64,000 bases of DNA from Pseudoclavibacter endophyticus (GTDB lineage Bacteria; Actinomycetota; Actinomycetes; Actinomycetales; Microbacteriaceae): positions 1,612,001 through 1,676,000 of the forward strand of contig NZ_WBJY01000001.1 in the NCBI RefSeq assembly GCF_008831085.1, read 5' to 3'. The notes beneath the pieces were generated by a model. It was not told the origin of the DNA and did not search any database. It was given only the letters and a program-made list of their open reading frames with translations. Position numbers and translations under genes: made by a program. Position 1 is the first letter of the stretch. Each line of letters opens with the position of its first letter. Below are positions 8,247 to 17,308 of this stretch, piece by piece.

Positions 8247-8424
8247 CGCCGAGGACGCAACACGATCCACTCGCCTGCGAGCGCGTCATTCCGACAGCCG
8301 GACGGAAGCGCAACACGCACGCTGCTCCAATGCGATCACGCGTCACGCAGCATCGTGATGCGGGCGGACATGATCGCCCGTCGGCGGCCGAGTGGGGCGG
8401 GTCGGCCGTCCCGTCGTCGACCGC

Positions 8425-9258
8425 CTAGGCGTTCGGGGCGTCGGTGAACGACTCCCGCTCATTCGGGAAACCGCCCGACCGCACCTCGTCGCGGTAGGTG
8501 GTCGCCGCCTGCAGCAACGTTTCGCGTACATTCGCGAACATGCGCACGAACGACGGAATGCGGCCGGCGCTCATGCCGAACGCGTCGGTCCACACCAGGA
8601 TCTGCCCGTCACATCCCGCACCCGCCCCGATGCCGATCGTCGCGATCTCGAGCTTCGCCGTCACCTGCGCCGCGATCTCCGCGGGGACCATCTCGAGCAC
8701 GACGGCGAACGCGCCGGCCTCCTGCACCGCGAGTGCGTCCGCCATGAGCTTCGCGGCCCCGTCGTCACCACGCCCCTGCACGACGTGGCCGCCGAGTCCG
8801 TGCTCGGCCTGCGGCGTGTAGCCGATGTGGCCCATAACGGGAATGCCGGCATCGACGATGCGCCTGATGACGGCTGCGCTGCGTTCGCCGCCCTCGAGCT
8901 TGATCGCGGTGACGCCGGTCTCCTTCATGAACCGAACGGCCGTATCGAGCGCCTGCTCGGGGCCCCGCTCGTAGCTCCCGAACGGCAGGTCCGCGACGAC
9001 GCAAGCGCGGGTGGCGCCCCGCGTGACCGCTTTGGCGAGGGGGATGAGCTCGTCCATCGAAACGGGCAGGGTCGAGTCGTAGCCATACACGACGTTGGCG
9101 GCCGAGTCGCCGACGAGCAGCAGGTCGATACCGGCCTCATCGAAGATCTGCGCCGAGATGACGTCGTAGGCCGTCAGCGCGGTGATCTTCTCGCCCGCCG
9201 CCTTCGCGCGGGCGAAATGACGGATTCGGACGCGCTTTCGCGGTGCGGATTCTGACAT
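8425..9258 (-). CDS. panB: 3-methyl-2-oxobutanoate hydroxymethyltransferase
   Basis: The 277-residue enzyme transfers a hydroxymethyl group from 5,10-methylene-THF to alpha-ketoisovalerate, giving ketopantoate for pantothenate and CoA. Recognisable segments: [26 protein letters not shown] (metal-binding Asp), [15 protein letters not shown] (Mg-binding and catalytic region), and [15 protein letters not shown]. The length is normal. The ATG at 9258 has no ribosome site; TAGACT ends 7 nt upstream, suggesting leaderless expression. No other pantothenate gene adjoins. The 178 bp on its 3' side (8247-8424) hold no gene. Confidence 0.96.
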   Translation of the reverse strand: MSESAPRKRVRIRHFARAKAAGEKITALTAYDVISAQIFDEAGIDLLLVGDSAANVVYGYDSTLPVSMDELIPLAKAVTRGATRACVVADLPFGSYERGPEQALDTAVRFMKETGVTAIKLEGGERSAAVIRRIVDAGIPVMGHIGYTPQAEHGLGGHVVQGRGDDGAAKLMADALAVQEAGAFAVVLEMVPAEIAAQVTAKLEIATIGIGAGAGCDGQILVWTDAFGMSAGRIPSFVRMFANVRETLLQAATTYRDEVRSGGFPNERESFTDAPNA

Positions 9259-9265
9259 GTGCGCA

Positions 9266-9271
9266 AGTCTA
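9266..9271 (-). promoter_or_regulatory. -10 hexamer TAGACT for leaderless panB
   Basis: TAGACT fits TANNNT and ends 7 nt before the panB ATG; there is no ribosome site between them. Confidence 0.5.
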
Positions 9272-9383
9272 GGCGCGCCCGTCCAGCGCGGAACCGCCGC
9301 CGACCACTAGCCTGGACTGATCGGGCGGCGCTGCGTGCTGCCCGCAGGACAGCGGTAGCCCGCGCGAGAGCTTGAGGAGCGAC

Positions 9384-10721
9384 GTGAACAAGCAGCAGGA
9401 CTTCGTTCTCCGGACGATCGAGGATCGCGGCATCAAGTTCATCCGGCTGTGGTTCACGGACGTGGTCGGCACGCTCAAATCCGTCGCCATCGCGCCCGCC
9501 GAGGTCGAGGGCGCCTTCAACGAGGGCATCGGGTTCGACGGCTCCGCGGTGGAGGGCTTCACACGTCGCACCGAGGCCGACATGCTGGCGCATCCGGACC
9601 CCACCACCTTCCAGGTGCTGCCGTGGCGCGGCGAGATCGATCCGACGGCACGCATGTTCTGCGATCTTTCGACGCCAAACGGTGAGCCGTCGGTCTCCGA
9701 CCCCCGCAACGTGCTGCGGCGGGCCCTTGACCGGGCGGCCGACAAGGGGTTCACGTACTACCTCCACCCGGAGATCGAATTCTCGCTCTTCGAATCGGCC
9801 GACCACGGGCCCGACGGGCCCGTTCCCGTCGATACGGCCGGCTACTTCGACAACGTGCCGGGCGGCACGGCCCATGACTTCCGCCGCCGCGCCGTTCGCA
9901 TTCTCGAAGACATCGGCATCTCGGTCGAATACAGCCACCACGAATCCGGGCCCGGCCAGAACGAGATCGACCTCCGTTACGCCGACGCCATCGCGACCGC
10001 CGACAACGTGATGACCTTCCGCACCGTCATCAAGGAGGTCGCCATTGAGCAGGGCGTGCACGCGACATTCATGCCGAAGCCGGTGTGGGGCCAGCCGGGC
10101 AACGGCATGCACACGCACATGTCGCTGTTCGAGGGCGACACGAACGCGTTTTACGAGGCTGGTGCCGAGTATCAGCTCTCCAGGATCGGTCGGCAGTTCA
10201 TGGCCGGCCTGCTGACGCACGCGGCCGAGATCACGGCTGTGACGAACCAGTTCGTGAACTCGTACAAGCGGCTCTGGGGTGGCGATGAGGCGCCGAGCTA
10301 CATCTGCTGGGGGCACAACAACTCGTCGGCGCTCGTGCGCGTGCCGCTCTACAAGCCCCACAAGGGCGGATCGGCGCGAATCGAGTTCCGCTCCCTCGAC
10401 TCTGCCGCGAACCCCTACCTCGCTTACGCCGTGCTGCTCAACGCCGGCCTCAAGGGCATCGAGGAGGGTTACGAGCTGCCGCCAGAGGTCGAGGCAGACA
10501 TCCGCGACCTCTCGCCGCGCGAGCGCAGCGTGCTCGGCTACCAGCCGCTGCCGGGCTCGCTCGAGGCGGCCATCGATCTGATGGAACGCTCGGAGCTCGT
10601 CGCCGAGACGCTCGGCGAGCAGGTCTTTCGGTACTTCCTCGACAACAAGCGCGCCGAATGGGACCACTACCGTTCGCAGGTCACGCCCTACGAACTGCGC
10701 ACGGGCCTTCGCACCCTCTGA
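9384..10721 (+). CDS. glnA2: type I glutamine synthetase, GlnA2 lineage
   Basis: The 445-residue glutamine synthetase-fold protein shows G-F-D-G-S-A-V-E-G-F (N-domain), H-P-E-I-E-F-S-L-F (metal ligands), Y-S-H-H-E-S-G-P-G-Q-N-E-I-D (central active site), G-N-G-M-H-T-H-M-S-L and R-I-E-F-R. Position immediately before glnE and shorter length than GlnA1 place it in the actinobacterial GlnA2 group. GlnA2 of some actinobacteria is not the main ammonia-assimilating enzyme (a gamma-glutamylpolyamine synthetase role is known in Streptomyces), so substrate should not be assumed. The start was set at GTG 9384 (GAGGAG 4 nt upstream) rather than the TTG at 9372. glnE follows after 17 bp, so the two are probably co-transcribed. 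Confidence 0.93.
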   Translation: MNKQQDFVLRTIEDRGIKFIRLWFTDVVGTLKSVAIAPAEVEGAFNEGIGFDGSAVEGFTRRTEADMLAHPDPTTFQVLPWRGEIDPTARMFCDLSTPNGEPSVSDPRNVLRRALDRAADKGFTYYLHPEIEFSLFESADHGPDGPVPVDTAGYFDNVPGGTAHDFRRRAVRILEDIGISVEYSHHESGPGQNEIDLRYADAIATADNVMTFRTVIKEVAIEQGVHATFMPKPVWGQPGNGMHTHMSLFEGDTNAFYEAGAEYQLSRIGRQFMAGLLTHAAEITAVTNQFVNSYKRLWGGDEAPSYICWGHNNSSALVRVPLYKPHKGGSARIEFRSLDSAANPYLAYAVLLNAGLKGIEEGYELPPEVEADIRDLSPRERSVLGYQPLPGSLEAAIDLMERSELVAETLGEQVFRYFLDNKRAEWDHYRSQVTPYELRTGLRTL

Positions 10722-10738
10722 GTCGGGACGGTCGACCG

Positions 10739-13700
10739 ATGAAGCGGGGTGGGCCGCGCACCGCACTCATTCGGGCAGGTTTCGCCGAGCCGTCGACGGC
10801 GGAGCAGCACGTCACGGAGGCGGCGGTCGCGCTCGGACGCGACGCGGGCGAGCTCATCGAGCTCGTGGGCGCGCGCGTCGCTGACCCCGACCAGGCCGTC
10901 GAGCAGCTCGCTCGCATCCTGCGCGACGGGAGCGCCGAGGCCGCCTCCGTCCTCGCCGACCTCGACGTCGTTCGCAGCGCGCTCGTGCTGCTCGGGGCCT
11001 CGAGCGGCCTCGCCGACTTCTTCCATCGGCATCCCCGCGCGCTGCTCGATGCCCACGAGGCACGCGACGGCCTTGCGCCGTCGGCGAGACTCGCCCCGAG
11101 GCTCGCCGAGGCCGTCACCGTTCCCTCCGACGCGGCCGAATCGTCCGCACCGCTCAGTTCCGGGCGACGCGACCGCGCACCAACCCTTTCGGGGGCGGAT
11201 GCTCGAAACGCCCTTCGCATCTGCTATCGCACCGAGCTCGCGAAGATCGCCGCGTACGATCTGTGGCGCGATGACCCGGTCGCGGCCGTCCCGGACGTCG
11301 CCAACGCGCTCGCCGCCCTCGCTGGTGCCGCCTTCGACGCCGCCCTCGCCGTCGCGCACACCGAACTCACGTCGCCCGCTGCGGGCTTCGGGCGGTTCGC
11401 CGCGAACGAGGTCGCCGAGGTGCGATTCGCGGTGATCGGCATGGGCAAGGCGGGCGCAGAGGAGCTCAACTATCTCTCCGACGTCGATGTCATGTTCGTC
11501 GTCGAAGCGAACGACGGCGGGAACGTCTCGACGAGCCGGTCGATCGAGATCGGCACCCGCCTCGCGGCGGCTGCCATGCGCGTTATCGACGACGTCGACG
11601 TTGAGCCGGCGCTGTGGGATATCGACGCAAACCTCCGCCCGGAGGGGAAAGACGGTGCGCTCGTGCGCACCGTCGACTCGTACGTCCAGTACTACGAGCG
11701 GTGGGCCAAGAACTGGGAGTTCCAGGCCCTCTTGAAGGCGAGGCCGATTGCCGGCGATCTCGAGCTGGGACGACGATTCGTCGATCGGATCGCGCCCTAC
11801 GTGTGGGCGAGCGCATCGCGGTCGGATTTCGTCGGCCAGGCGCGGGCGATGCGCGAACGCGTGACTGAGAACATCCCTCGCGACGAGGTCGATCAGCAGC
11901 TCAAGCTCGGGCCGGGGGGGCTTCGCGACATCGAGTTCACGGTGCAGCTGCTGCAGCTGACGCACGGGCAACGCGATGTCACGTTGCGGGTGCGCGGCAC
12001 GCTCGAGGCACTCGAGCGGCTGCGCGACGGCGGCTACATCGGCGTCGAGCCCGCCGAGCGATTCGCCGCCGACTATCGGTTTCTGCGGCTGCTCGAGCAC
12101 CGCGTGCAACTGCGCCGCCTTCGCCGCACGCACCTCATGCCGCGCGACGCGGCCAGCCTTCGTGCCCTCGCAAGAGCCACCGGGTTCCACGACGGCGCCG
12201 CACTCACCTCGCAGTGGCAAGCCGTGAAGGTGCGGGTGCGGGGACTGCACGAGCAGGTCTTCTACGCCCCGCTCATTCAGGCCGTCGCGGCCTTGCCGAG
12301 CGATCACTTCGTGCTCACGAGCGAGCAGGCCCTCGAGCGGCTTCGTGCCGTCGGCTATCGCGACCCGAAGGGCGCCCTCGCGCATCTCCAGGCGCTCATC
12401 AGAGGAGTGTCGCGGCGTGCGCAGTTGCAGCGCAATCTCCTGCCGGTGCTCCTCGATTGGTTCGCGCAGGGCGCCGACCCCGACCAGGGGCTCCTGGCTT
12501 TCCGGCGCCTCAGCGAGCAACTGGGCGAAGCGCCCTGGTACCTGCGCACGCTGCGCGACAGTCAAACCGCGGCACAGCACCTCACGACGCTGCTGTCCGG
12601 CTCGAAGTTCGCCGCCGTGTTCTTCGAGCTGCATCCGGAAGCCGTCAAATGGCTCGATGGCGACCGCCATTTGCAGCCGCGCCCCATCGACGTGATGATC
12701 GATGAGATGCGCGAGACCGTGCGCCGACACGATGACGAGGGGGAGCTACGGCGAGCCATCCGCACGTTTCGCCGGCGCGAGGTGCTCCGTCTCGCCATCG
12801 GCGCCATCCTGCAGATCAACGACATCGAGGCGACGGGGCGGGCGCTCGCAGACGTGGCGACCGTCACACTCCGCGGCGCCTATCTCGCGGTGCTCGGGCT
12901 CGACGGCGCGGGCACTTACCCGCCGTTCGCGATCATCGCCGTGGGGCGATACGGGGGTGCAGAGCTGGGGTTCGGCTCCGACCTCGACGTGCTCTACGTC
13001 TACGACACCGGCGAAGACGGTCCGGCCAGCGAGGACGCCTCGCGGGCGGCGAAGCGCCTCGTGAACCGGATCGGGGAACTCCTCACCGATCCGCGGCTAC
13101 CGCTCGACCTCGATGCCGACCTCCGACCGGAGGGAAAGTCGGGCCCGCTCGTGCGGTCGCTCGCGGCATACCGCGCTTACTACGAGAAGTGGTCGCTCGG
13201 GTGGGAGGCGCAGGCCCTCCTTCGCGCGCGCGATGTGGTCGGTGACGCCGACCTGCGCGCCCGGTTCATCGAGATCGCCGACCGCACTCGGTACCCTCGC
13301 GGGCTCTCAGCCGACGACGTGCGAGAGATCCGCCGCATCAAGGCGCGTGTTGAGTCGGAGCGGCTGCCGCGCGGCGCGGACCCGGCCCGACACTTGAAGC
13401 TCGGCCGCGGCTCGCTGAGCGATGTGGAATGGCTTGTGCAGTTGTTGCAGCTGCAGCACGCGCACGACCACCCGACGCTCCGAACGACCTCGACGATCGG
13501 CGCGCTCGAGGCGGCGTGCGATGCCGGGCTCATCGACGCCGACGATACCTCGGCGCTGCGGCAGGCGTGGACGCTCGCCTCGCGCGTTCGATCGGCGGTC
13601 TACTTGCACGGCAACCGGCAGTCGGACGTGCTGCCGACCGAGGGAGAGCAACTCGACGGGGTCAATCGGCTGCTCGGGCACGAGCCCGGTCAGGCGCAGC

Positions 13701-13798
13701 AACTGGAAGAGCTCTACCTCGCGACGACCCGCCGCGCCCGTTGGATCTTCGAGCGGCACTTCTACGGCGAACACGAGCAGGCCGACGACCCGCGGTGA
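10739..13798 (+). CDS. glnE: bifunctional glutamine synthetase adenylyltransferase/deadenylase
   Basis: The 1019-residue protein has two tandem nucleotidyltransferase domains joined by helical linkers, as in GlnE, which adenylylates and deadenylylates GlnA1 according to nitrogen status. Catalytic signatures: G-M-G-K-A-G-A-E-E-L-N-Y-L-S-D-V-D-V-M-F in the N-terminal half (about residue 235-255) and G-R-Y-G-G-A-E-L-G-F-G-S-D-L-D-V-L-Y in the C-terminal half (about 738-758). Each is followed by an L-R-P-E-G-K motif. Start at ATG 10739 with only a weak upstream GGGACGG. It is 17 bp after glnA2; its target glnA1 lies nearby on the other strand, with conserved actinobacterial synteny. Confidence 0.95.
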   Translation: MKRGGPRTALIRAGFAEPSTAEQHVTEAAVALGRDAGELIELVGARVADPDQAVEQLARILRDGSAEAASVLADLDVVRSALVLLGASSGLADFFHRHPRALLDAHEARDGLAPSARLAPRLAEAVTVPSDAAESSAPLSSGRRDRAPTLSGADARNALRICYRTELAKIAAYDLWRDDPVAAVPDVANALAALAGAAFDAALAVAHTELTSPAAGFGRFAANEVAEVRFAVIGMGKAGAEELNYLSDVDVMFVVEANDGGNVSTSRSIEIGTRLAAAAMRVIDDVDVEPALWDIDANLRPEGKDGALVRTVDSYVQYYERWAKNWEFQALLKARPIAGDLELGRRFVDRIAPYVWASASRSDFVGQARAMRERVTENIPRDEVDQQLKLGPGGLRDIEFTVQLLQLTHGQRDVTLRVRGTLEALERLRDGGYIGVEPAERFAADYRFLRLLEHRVQLRRLRRTHLMPRDAASLRALARATGFHDGAALTSQWQAVKVRVRGLHEQVFYAPLIQAVAALPSDHFVLTSEQALERLRAVGYRDPKGALAHLQALIRGVSRRAQLQRNLLPVLLDWFAQGADPDQGLLAFRRLSEQLGEAPWYLRTLRDSQTAAQHLTTLLSGSKFAAVFFELHPEAVKWLDGDRHLQPRPIDVMIDEMRETVRRHDDEGELRRAIRTFRRREVLRLAIGAILQINDIEATGRALADVATVTLRGAYLAVLGLDGAGTYPPFAIIAVGRYGGAELGFGSDLDVLYVYDTGEDGPASEDASRAAKRLVNRIGELLTDPRLPLDLDADLRPEGKSGPLVRSLAAYRAYYEKWSLGWEAQALLRARDVVGDADLRARFIEIADRTRYPRGLSADDVREIRRIKARVESERLPRGADPARHLKLGRGSLSDVEWLVQLLQLQHAHDHPTLRTTSTIGALEAACDAGLIDADDTSALRQAWTLASRVRSAVYLHGNRQSDVLPTEGEQLDGVNRLLGHEPGQAQQLEELYLATTRRARWIFERHFYGEHEQADDPR

Positions 13799-13832
13799 GG
13801 CCCGTCGAGCCGGTCATGTCGCGCTGCCGCCC

Positions 13833-14153
13833 TTAGTCGACCCGCAGCTCGCCCATACGGTCCCACCCGTCGCCCTCGACGGTGCGGCTGATGATGTGCG
13901 GCGTCGTCGCGAGCAGCGGCTTCATGTGGACCATGGCCTGCTTGAAGTGGTCGGAGTTCACGTGCGCGGCGGCCCCGTCGTCGTCGAACGCCTCGACCAG
14001 GGTGAACACGTTCGGCTCCTCGAGCGACCGGTTCCACTCGAACCACTTGTTGCCGGGCTCGGCGCGCGTGGCCTCGGTGAAGTCGCGGACCAGCTCGGGG
14101 AACGTGTCGGTGTACTCGGGCTTGGTCTCGAACTTGACGACGATCAGAATCAT
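13833..14153 (-). CDS. antibiotic biosynthesis monooxygenase-like (ABM/YgiN) protein
   Basis: The 106-residue protein has the small ferredoxin-like ABM fold, recognisable from I-V-V-K-F-E-T-K-P-E-Y-T-D-T-F, the A-x-P-G-N-K-W-F-E-W segment, E-A-F-D-D-D-G-A-A-A-H and the H-F-K-Q-A-M helix. Family members include cofactor-free monooxygenases and quinol-modifying enzymes; many are uncharacterised, so no substrate is offered. AAGGAAG precedes the ATG. It is inserted between glnE (convergent, 34 bp away) and glnA1 (upstream, same strand), a position not normally occupied in this cluster. Confidence 0.82.
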   Translation of the reverse strand: MILIVVKFETKPEYTDTFPELVRDFTEATRAEPGNKWFEWNRSLEEPNVFTLVEAFDDDGAAAHVNSDHFKQAMVHMKPLLATTPHIISRTVEGDGWDRMGELRVD

Positions 14154-14289
14154 GGTGACTTCCTTCCAGGTTGTGCGGTTCGCCGGGGTTCCCGTTCGCG
14201 AGCGCGATGGACACGGGCGCCCAACGGCGAGTCATCGTCGTCCAGGGTAGTTGTGCGTTCGCGCGGGGACGGCGAGCCGGAAACGACGA

Positions 14290-14326
14290 ACGCCCAGCCC
14301 CCTGACCTTCTGCGGGAGCTGGGCGT
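14290..14326 (-). terminator. hairpin downstream of glnA1
   Basis: A 9-bp stem ACGCCCAGC/GCTGGGCGT encloses a 19-nt loop, 19 bp beyond the glnA1 stop. The following sequence is only modestly T-rich (TCGTCGTTTCC), so it may be an imperfect intrinsic terminator. Confidence 0.5.
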
Positions 14327-14344
14327 CGACGCCGATGTGCCGAA

Positions 14345-15769
14345 CTACACGCCGAAATACAGTTCGTACTCGTAGGGGTGCGGGCGCTGCGCGAGCGGCT
14401 GCACCTCGTTCTCGTTCTTGTAGTCGATCCACGTCTCGATCAGGTCGGTCGTGAAGACGTTGCCCTGCGTGAGGTAGTCGTGGTCGGCCTCCAGTGCGGC
14501 GAGCGCCGCCGGCAGGCTCGTCGCGAGCTGCGGGATGCTCTTGGCCTCCTCCGGGGGCAGCTCGTAGAGGTCCTTGTCGATGGGCTCGTGGGGTTCGATG
14601 CGGTTGTTGATGCCGTCGAGACCCGCCATGAGCTGCGCCGCGAAGGCCAGATAGGGGTTCGACGAGGCATCTGGCGCGCGGAACTCGATGCGCTTCGCCT
14701 TGGGGTTCGAGCCCGTGATCGGGATGCGGATGGCCGCCGATCGGTTGCCCGCGGAATACACGAGATTGATGGGCGCCTCGAAGCCCTTCACGAGACGGTG
14801 GTAAGAGTTGGCCGTCGGATTCGTGAACGCCGCGAGCGAGTTGGCGTGCGCCAGGATGCCGCCGATGTACCAGCGCGCGACGTCCGACAGCGAGCCGTAA
14901 CCGGCCTCGTCGTAGAACAGCGGCTCGCCGCCCTTCCACAGCGACTGGTGCGTGTGCATGCCGGAGCCGTTGTCGTTGTAGAGCGGCTTCGGCATGAACG
15001 TGGCGACCTTGCCGAACTGGTCGGCGACGTTCTTGACGATGTACTTAAACTTCAGGATGTCGTCGGCCGCGTGCACGAGCGTGTCGAAGCGGTAGTTGAT
15101 CTCTGCCTGGCCACCCGTGCCCACCTCGTGGTGCGCTCGCTCGAGCTCGAGCCCGGCGTTCATGAGCTCGACCGAGATCGCGTCGCGCAGATCGGCATGC
15201 TTGTCGACCGGCGGGACGGGGAAGTAGCCGCCCTTGTAGGCGGTTTTGTTTCCCAGGTTGCCGCCGTCCTCGACTCGGCCCGTGTTCCAGGCGCCCTCTT
15301 CCGAGTCGACGTAGTAGAAGCTGTGCTGCGAGGTCACGTCGTAACGCACGTCGTCGAACACGTAGAACTCGGCCTCGGGCGCGAAGAACGCGGTGTCGGC
15401 CACGCCGGTCGATGCGAGGAACTTCTCCGCCTTCTTCGCGACCTGACGCGGGTCGCGGTGGTAGATCTCGCCCGTGCGGGGGTTGTAGATGTCGAAAACC
15501 ATGACGAGCGTCTTCTCGGCGCGGAACGGGTCGAGGTACGCCGTCGTCACGTCGGGGATGAGCTGCATGTCGGACTCGTGGATGTTCGCAAACCCGCGAA
15601 TCGAAGAACCGTCGAAGAGCTGACCGATCGAGAAGAACTCCTCGTCGACCGTCCTCGCGGGGATGTTGAAGTGCTGCTGCACGCCGGGGAGATCGGTGAA
15701 GCGAATGTCGAGGAAGGTGACGTTCTCGTCCCTGATGAACGCGAGTACCTCGGACGGGTCTTTGAACAT
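14345..15769 (-). CDS. glnA: glutamine synthetase, type I (main ammonia-assimilating enzyme)
   Basis: The 474-residue GSI-beta enzyme forms glutamine from glutamate, ammonia and ATP and acts as a dodecamer. Signatures: [42 protein letters not shown] and R-I-E-F-R. The adenylylation loop [10 protein letters not shown] carries the target Tyr (about residue 402), so it is a GlnE substrate. GGAG lies 5 nt before the ATG. Upstream sits a GTAAC-N6-GAAAC box (15898-15913), implying GlnR-type activation, with TAGTGT (15860-15865, minus strand) as a plausible -10. It corresponds to glnA1 of mycobacteria. Confidence 0.96.
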   Translation of the reverse strand: MFKDPSEVLAFIRDENVTFLDIRFTDLPGVQQHFNIPARTVDEEFFSIGQLFDGSSIRGFANIHESDMQLIPDVTTAYLDPFRAEKTLVMVFDIYNPRTGEIYHRDPRQVAKKAEKFLASTGVADTAFFAPEAEFYVFDDVRYDVTSQHSFYYVDSEEGAWNTGRVEDGGNLGNKTAYKGGYFPVPPVDKHADLRDAISVELMNAGLELERAHHEVGTGGQAEINYRFDTLVHAADDILKFKYIVKNVADQFGKVATFMPKPLYNDNGSGMHTHQSLWKGGEPLFYDEAGYGSLSDVARWYIGGILAHANSLAAFTNPTANSYHRLVKGFEAPINLVYSAGNRSAAIRIPITGSNPKAKRIEFRAPDASSNPYLAFAAQLMAGLDGINNRIEPHEPIDKDLYELPPEEAKSIPQLATSLPAALAALEADHDYLTQGNVFTTDLIETWIDYKNENEVQPLAQRPHPYEYELYFGV

Positions 15770-15897
15770 TGGATCTCCTGATCGGTCGTGTCTTCGGGAG
15801 GTCGGCGCTGCCGCTCGCGAACGCAGTCGCGCACGGCTTGCGGGCGCCGCACCGCAGACACACTATGGAGTGGCTGTTGCTCCGTCGTGACTGCAAT

Positions 15898-15913
15898 GTT
15901 TCGGCGATGTTAC
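15898..15913 (-). promoter_or_regulatory. GlnR-type box upstream of glnA
   Basis: On the minus strand GTAAC-N6-GAAAC matches the actinobacterial GlnR a-site/b-site arrangement (GTnAC-N6-GAAAC) exactly. It is 128 bp upstream of the glnA start and about 33 bp upstream of a TAGTGT hexamer, a position suited to an activator. Which regulator binds is inferred. Confidence 0.55.
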
Positions 15914-15958
15914 CTGGGGCCTCGAGGCCGAGGCGCCCGCCGCGCAACAACCTGCCGT

Positions 15959-15964
15959 TACGAT
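15959..15964 (+). promoter_or_regulatory. -10 hexamer TACGAT for leaderless RDD gene
   Basis: TACGAT fits TANNNT and ends 6 nt before the ATG at 15971; there is no convincing ribosome site. Confidence 0.45.
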
Positions 15965-15970
15965 CGGTGG

Positions 15971-16393
15971 ATGCCCGCAGCATCCGCCGATTTCGCGAAG
16001 CCCGAGAACAACAAGTATCCCGGATACCGGCTCGGATTCCCCGAAGAGGGCCGCGGATCGATGGCCGGCTTCTGGCGCCGCCTCGGAGGTCTGGTGGTGG
16101 ACTGGGCCAGCGCGCTCGGGATCGGCAACGCGCTCTTCGGCGGCGAAGCCATCGCCATCTCGGCGATCTTCCTCGTGCTCACGGCCGTGTCGATCATCAT
16201 GTTCGGCGGCAGCCTCGGTCATCTGGTGTTCGGCATGCAGGTCACGACGCTGGCCGGGGAGCAGCCTGGCTGGTGGCGCCCCGCCGTGCGGCAGCTCCTG
16301 CTGATACTCGTGTTGCCGGCGATCGTATGGGACAGCGACAACCGCGGGGGACACGACATCGTCTCCGGGCTCGCACTTCGCGCGCGCCGGTGA
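15971..16393 (+). CDS. RDD-family membrane protein
   Basis: The 140-residue protein has the small RDD architecture: a hydrophilic N-terminus with P-G-Y-R-L-G-F-P-E-E-G-R-G-S, then G-F-W-R-R-L-G-G-L-V-V-D-W-A-S as the degenerate R-x-x-D motif, and about three hydrophobic helices ending with L-L-L-I-L-V-L-P-A-I-V-W-D-S-D-N-R-G-G-H-D. The Arg-Asp-Asp residues typical of the family are partly present. It lies divergent to glnA and convergent on DUF4191, as in mycobacteria (the Rv2219A/Rv2219 region). Function unknown. Expression seems leaderless. Confidence 0.85.
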   Translation: MPAASADFAKPENNKYPGYRLGFPEEGRGSMAGFWRRLGGLVVDWASALGIGNALFGGEAIAISAIFLVLTAVSIIMFGGSLGHLVFGMQVTTLAGEQPGWWRPAVRQLLLILVLPAIVWDSDNRGGHDIVSGLALRARR

Positions 16394-16475
16394 TGCGGGG
16401 CGACGCACACCTCTCGTGACGGCGGCCCGCCGCTTCGTCGCGGATGCGGCGGGCGCGCCAACGTCTCGCGTTGGG

Positions 16476-17189
16476 TCAGCGCAGATGCGCGCGCGAGGGC
16501 CGGATGCGGTTGGGGTCAATCCCCTTCGGGATCGGCAGTGACGAGCTCGGCATGGCGCGGAGGCGGTTCGATACCGCGAGGATCTCGGTCTTCTGCAGCT
16601 TCTTCGGCAGCTTGCGCATGCTGCGCCGGAGCTTGAGCAGGGGCGTCTGGCCCTCACCGTTGCCGACGTGGATGTGGATGATGTCGACGTTCGGCACGAT
16701 GCGCTGCACGCGCCGACGCTCGTCGCCGACGAGCCGCTTGCAGACGTTGGGGTTGCCCTCGGAAACGAGCACGATGCCCGGCTTGCCGACGGCCCGGAAC
16801 ACGGCATCCTGCGTCTTGGCGTTAAACGCGACCGGGGTGTCGCTCGTCTGCCACCTGCCGCGCAGGGAGGACGTGAGGACGGCGCCGGCGGCGCCGGGCT
16901 TGCCCTCGAGCTGTGAGAAGGCGACTTTCTCAGCGCGCCAGTTGAGCGTGTACATCGCGAGCAGCAGGCCCACCATGACGCCGAGCACGATCGAGATGAT
17001 CCACATGAGCGGATTGCCCGGATCGACGAGCAGTACGACGCCGACCGAGACCAGGACGGGCACGACGAACGCGCCGATCAGCAGCCAGAGCGAAGTCTTG
17101 TCGTACTTCACGGTCATGCGAAGCACTTGCCAGATCTGCCTGAAGCGACCTGGTTCCTTCTGGGCACCCGAGGTGGAAGATTGAGACAT
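16476..17189 (-). CDS. DUF4191 membrane protein
   Basis: The 237-residue protein has two N-terminal transmembrane helices (about residues 33-55 and 62-81) and a soluble C-terminal domain with G-N-P-N-V-C-K-R-L-V-G-D-E-R-R-R-V-Q-R-I and a basic tail. This is the DUF4191 family conserved in actinobacteria next to glnA (Rv2219 in M. tuberculosis). The ATG at 17189 is preceded by TATCCT 10 nt upstream and no ribosome site, so the leader is very short at most. In mycobacteria lipA and lipB adjoin this gene; here they do not. Function unknown. Confidence 0.88.
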   Translation of the reverse strand: MSQSSTSGAQKEPGRFRQIWQVLRMTVKYDKTSLWLLIGAFVVPVLVSVGVVLLVDPGNPLMWIISIVLGVMVGLLLAMYTLNWRAEKVAFSQLEGKPGAAGAVLTSSLRGRWQTSDTPVAFNAKTQDAVFRAVGKPGIVLVSEGNPNVCKRLVGDERRRVQRIVPNVDIIHIHVGNGEGQTPLLKLRRSMRKLPKKLQKTEILAVSNRLRAMPSSSLPIPKGIDPNRIRPSRAHLR

Positions 17190-17308
17190 AGTGTCGTTCA
17201 GGATACCGGCTCGGCGGTGTTCGCCGGGAGCCTGTTGACACCGAGGTCGTCCACAGCCGCCGATCGGGGAGTGGCCGCGGTGGCGACGTCTCGCGCAAAC
17301 TCGGCAGC

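Noticed and set aside
9174..10766. 530-aa minus-strand frame opposite glnA2
   Set aside because: Lies over a clear glutamine synthetase gene; composition is that of a shadow frame.
10688..12730. 680-aa minus-strand frame opposite glnE
   Set aside because: Antisense shadow of a well-supported gene in high-GC DNA; no family motif.
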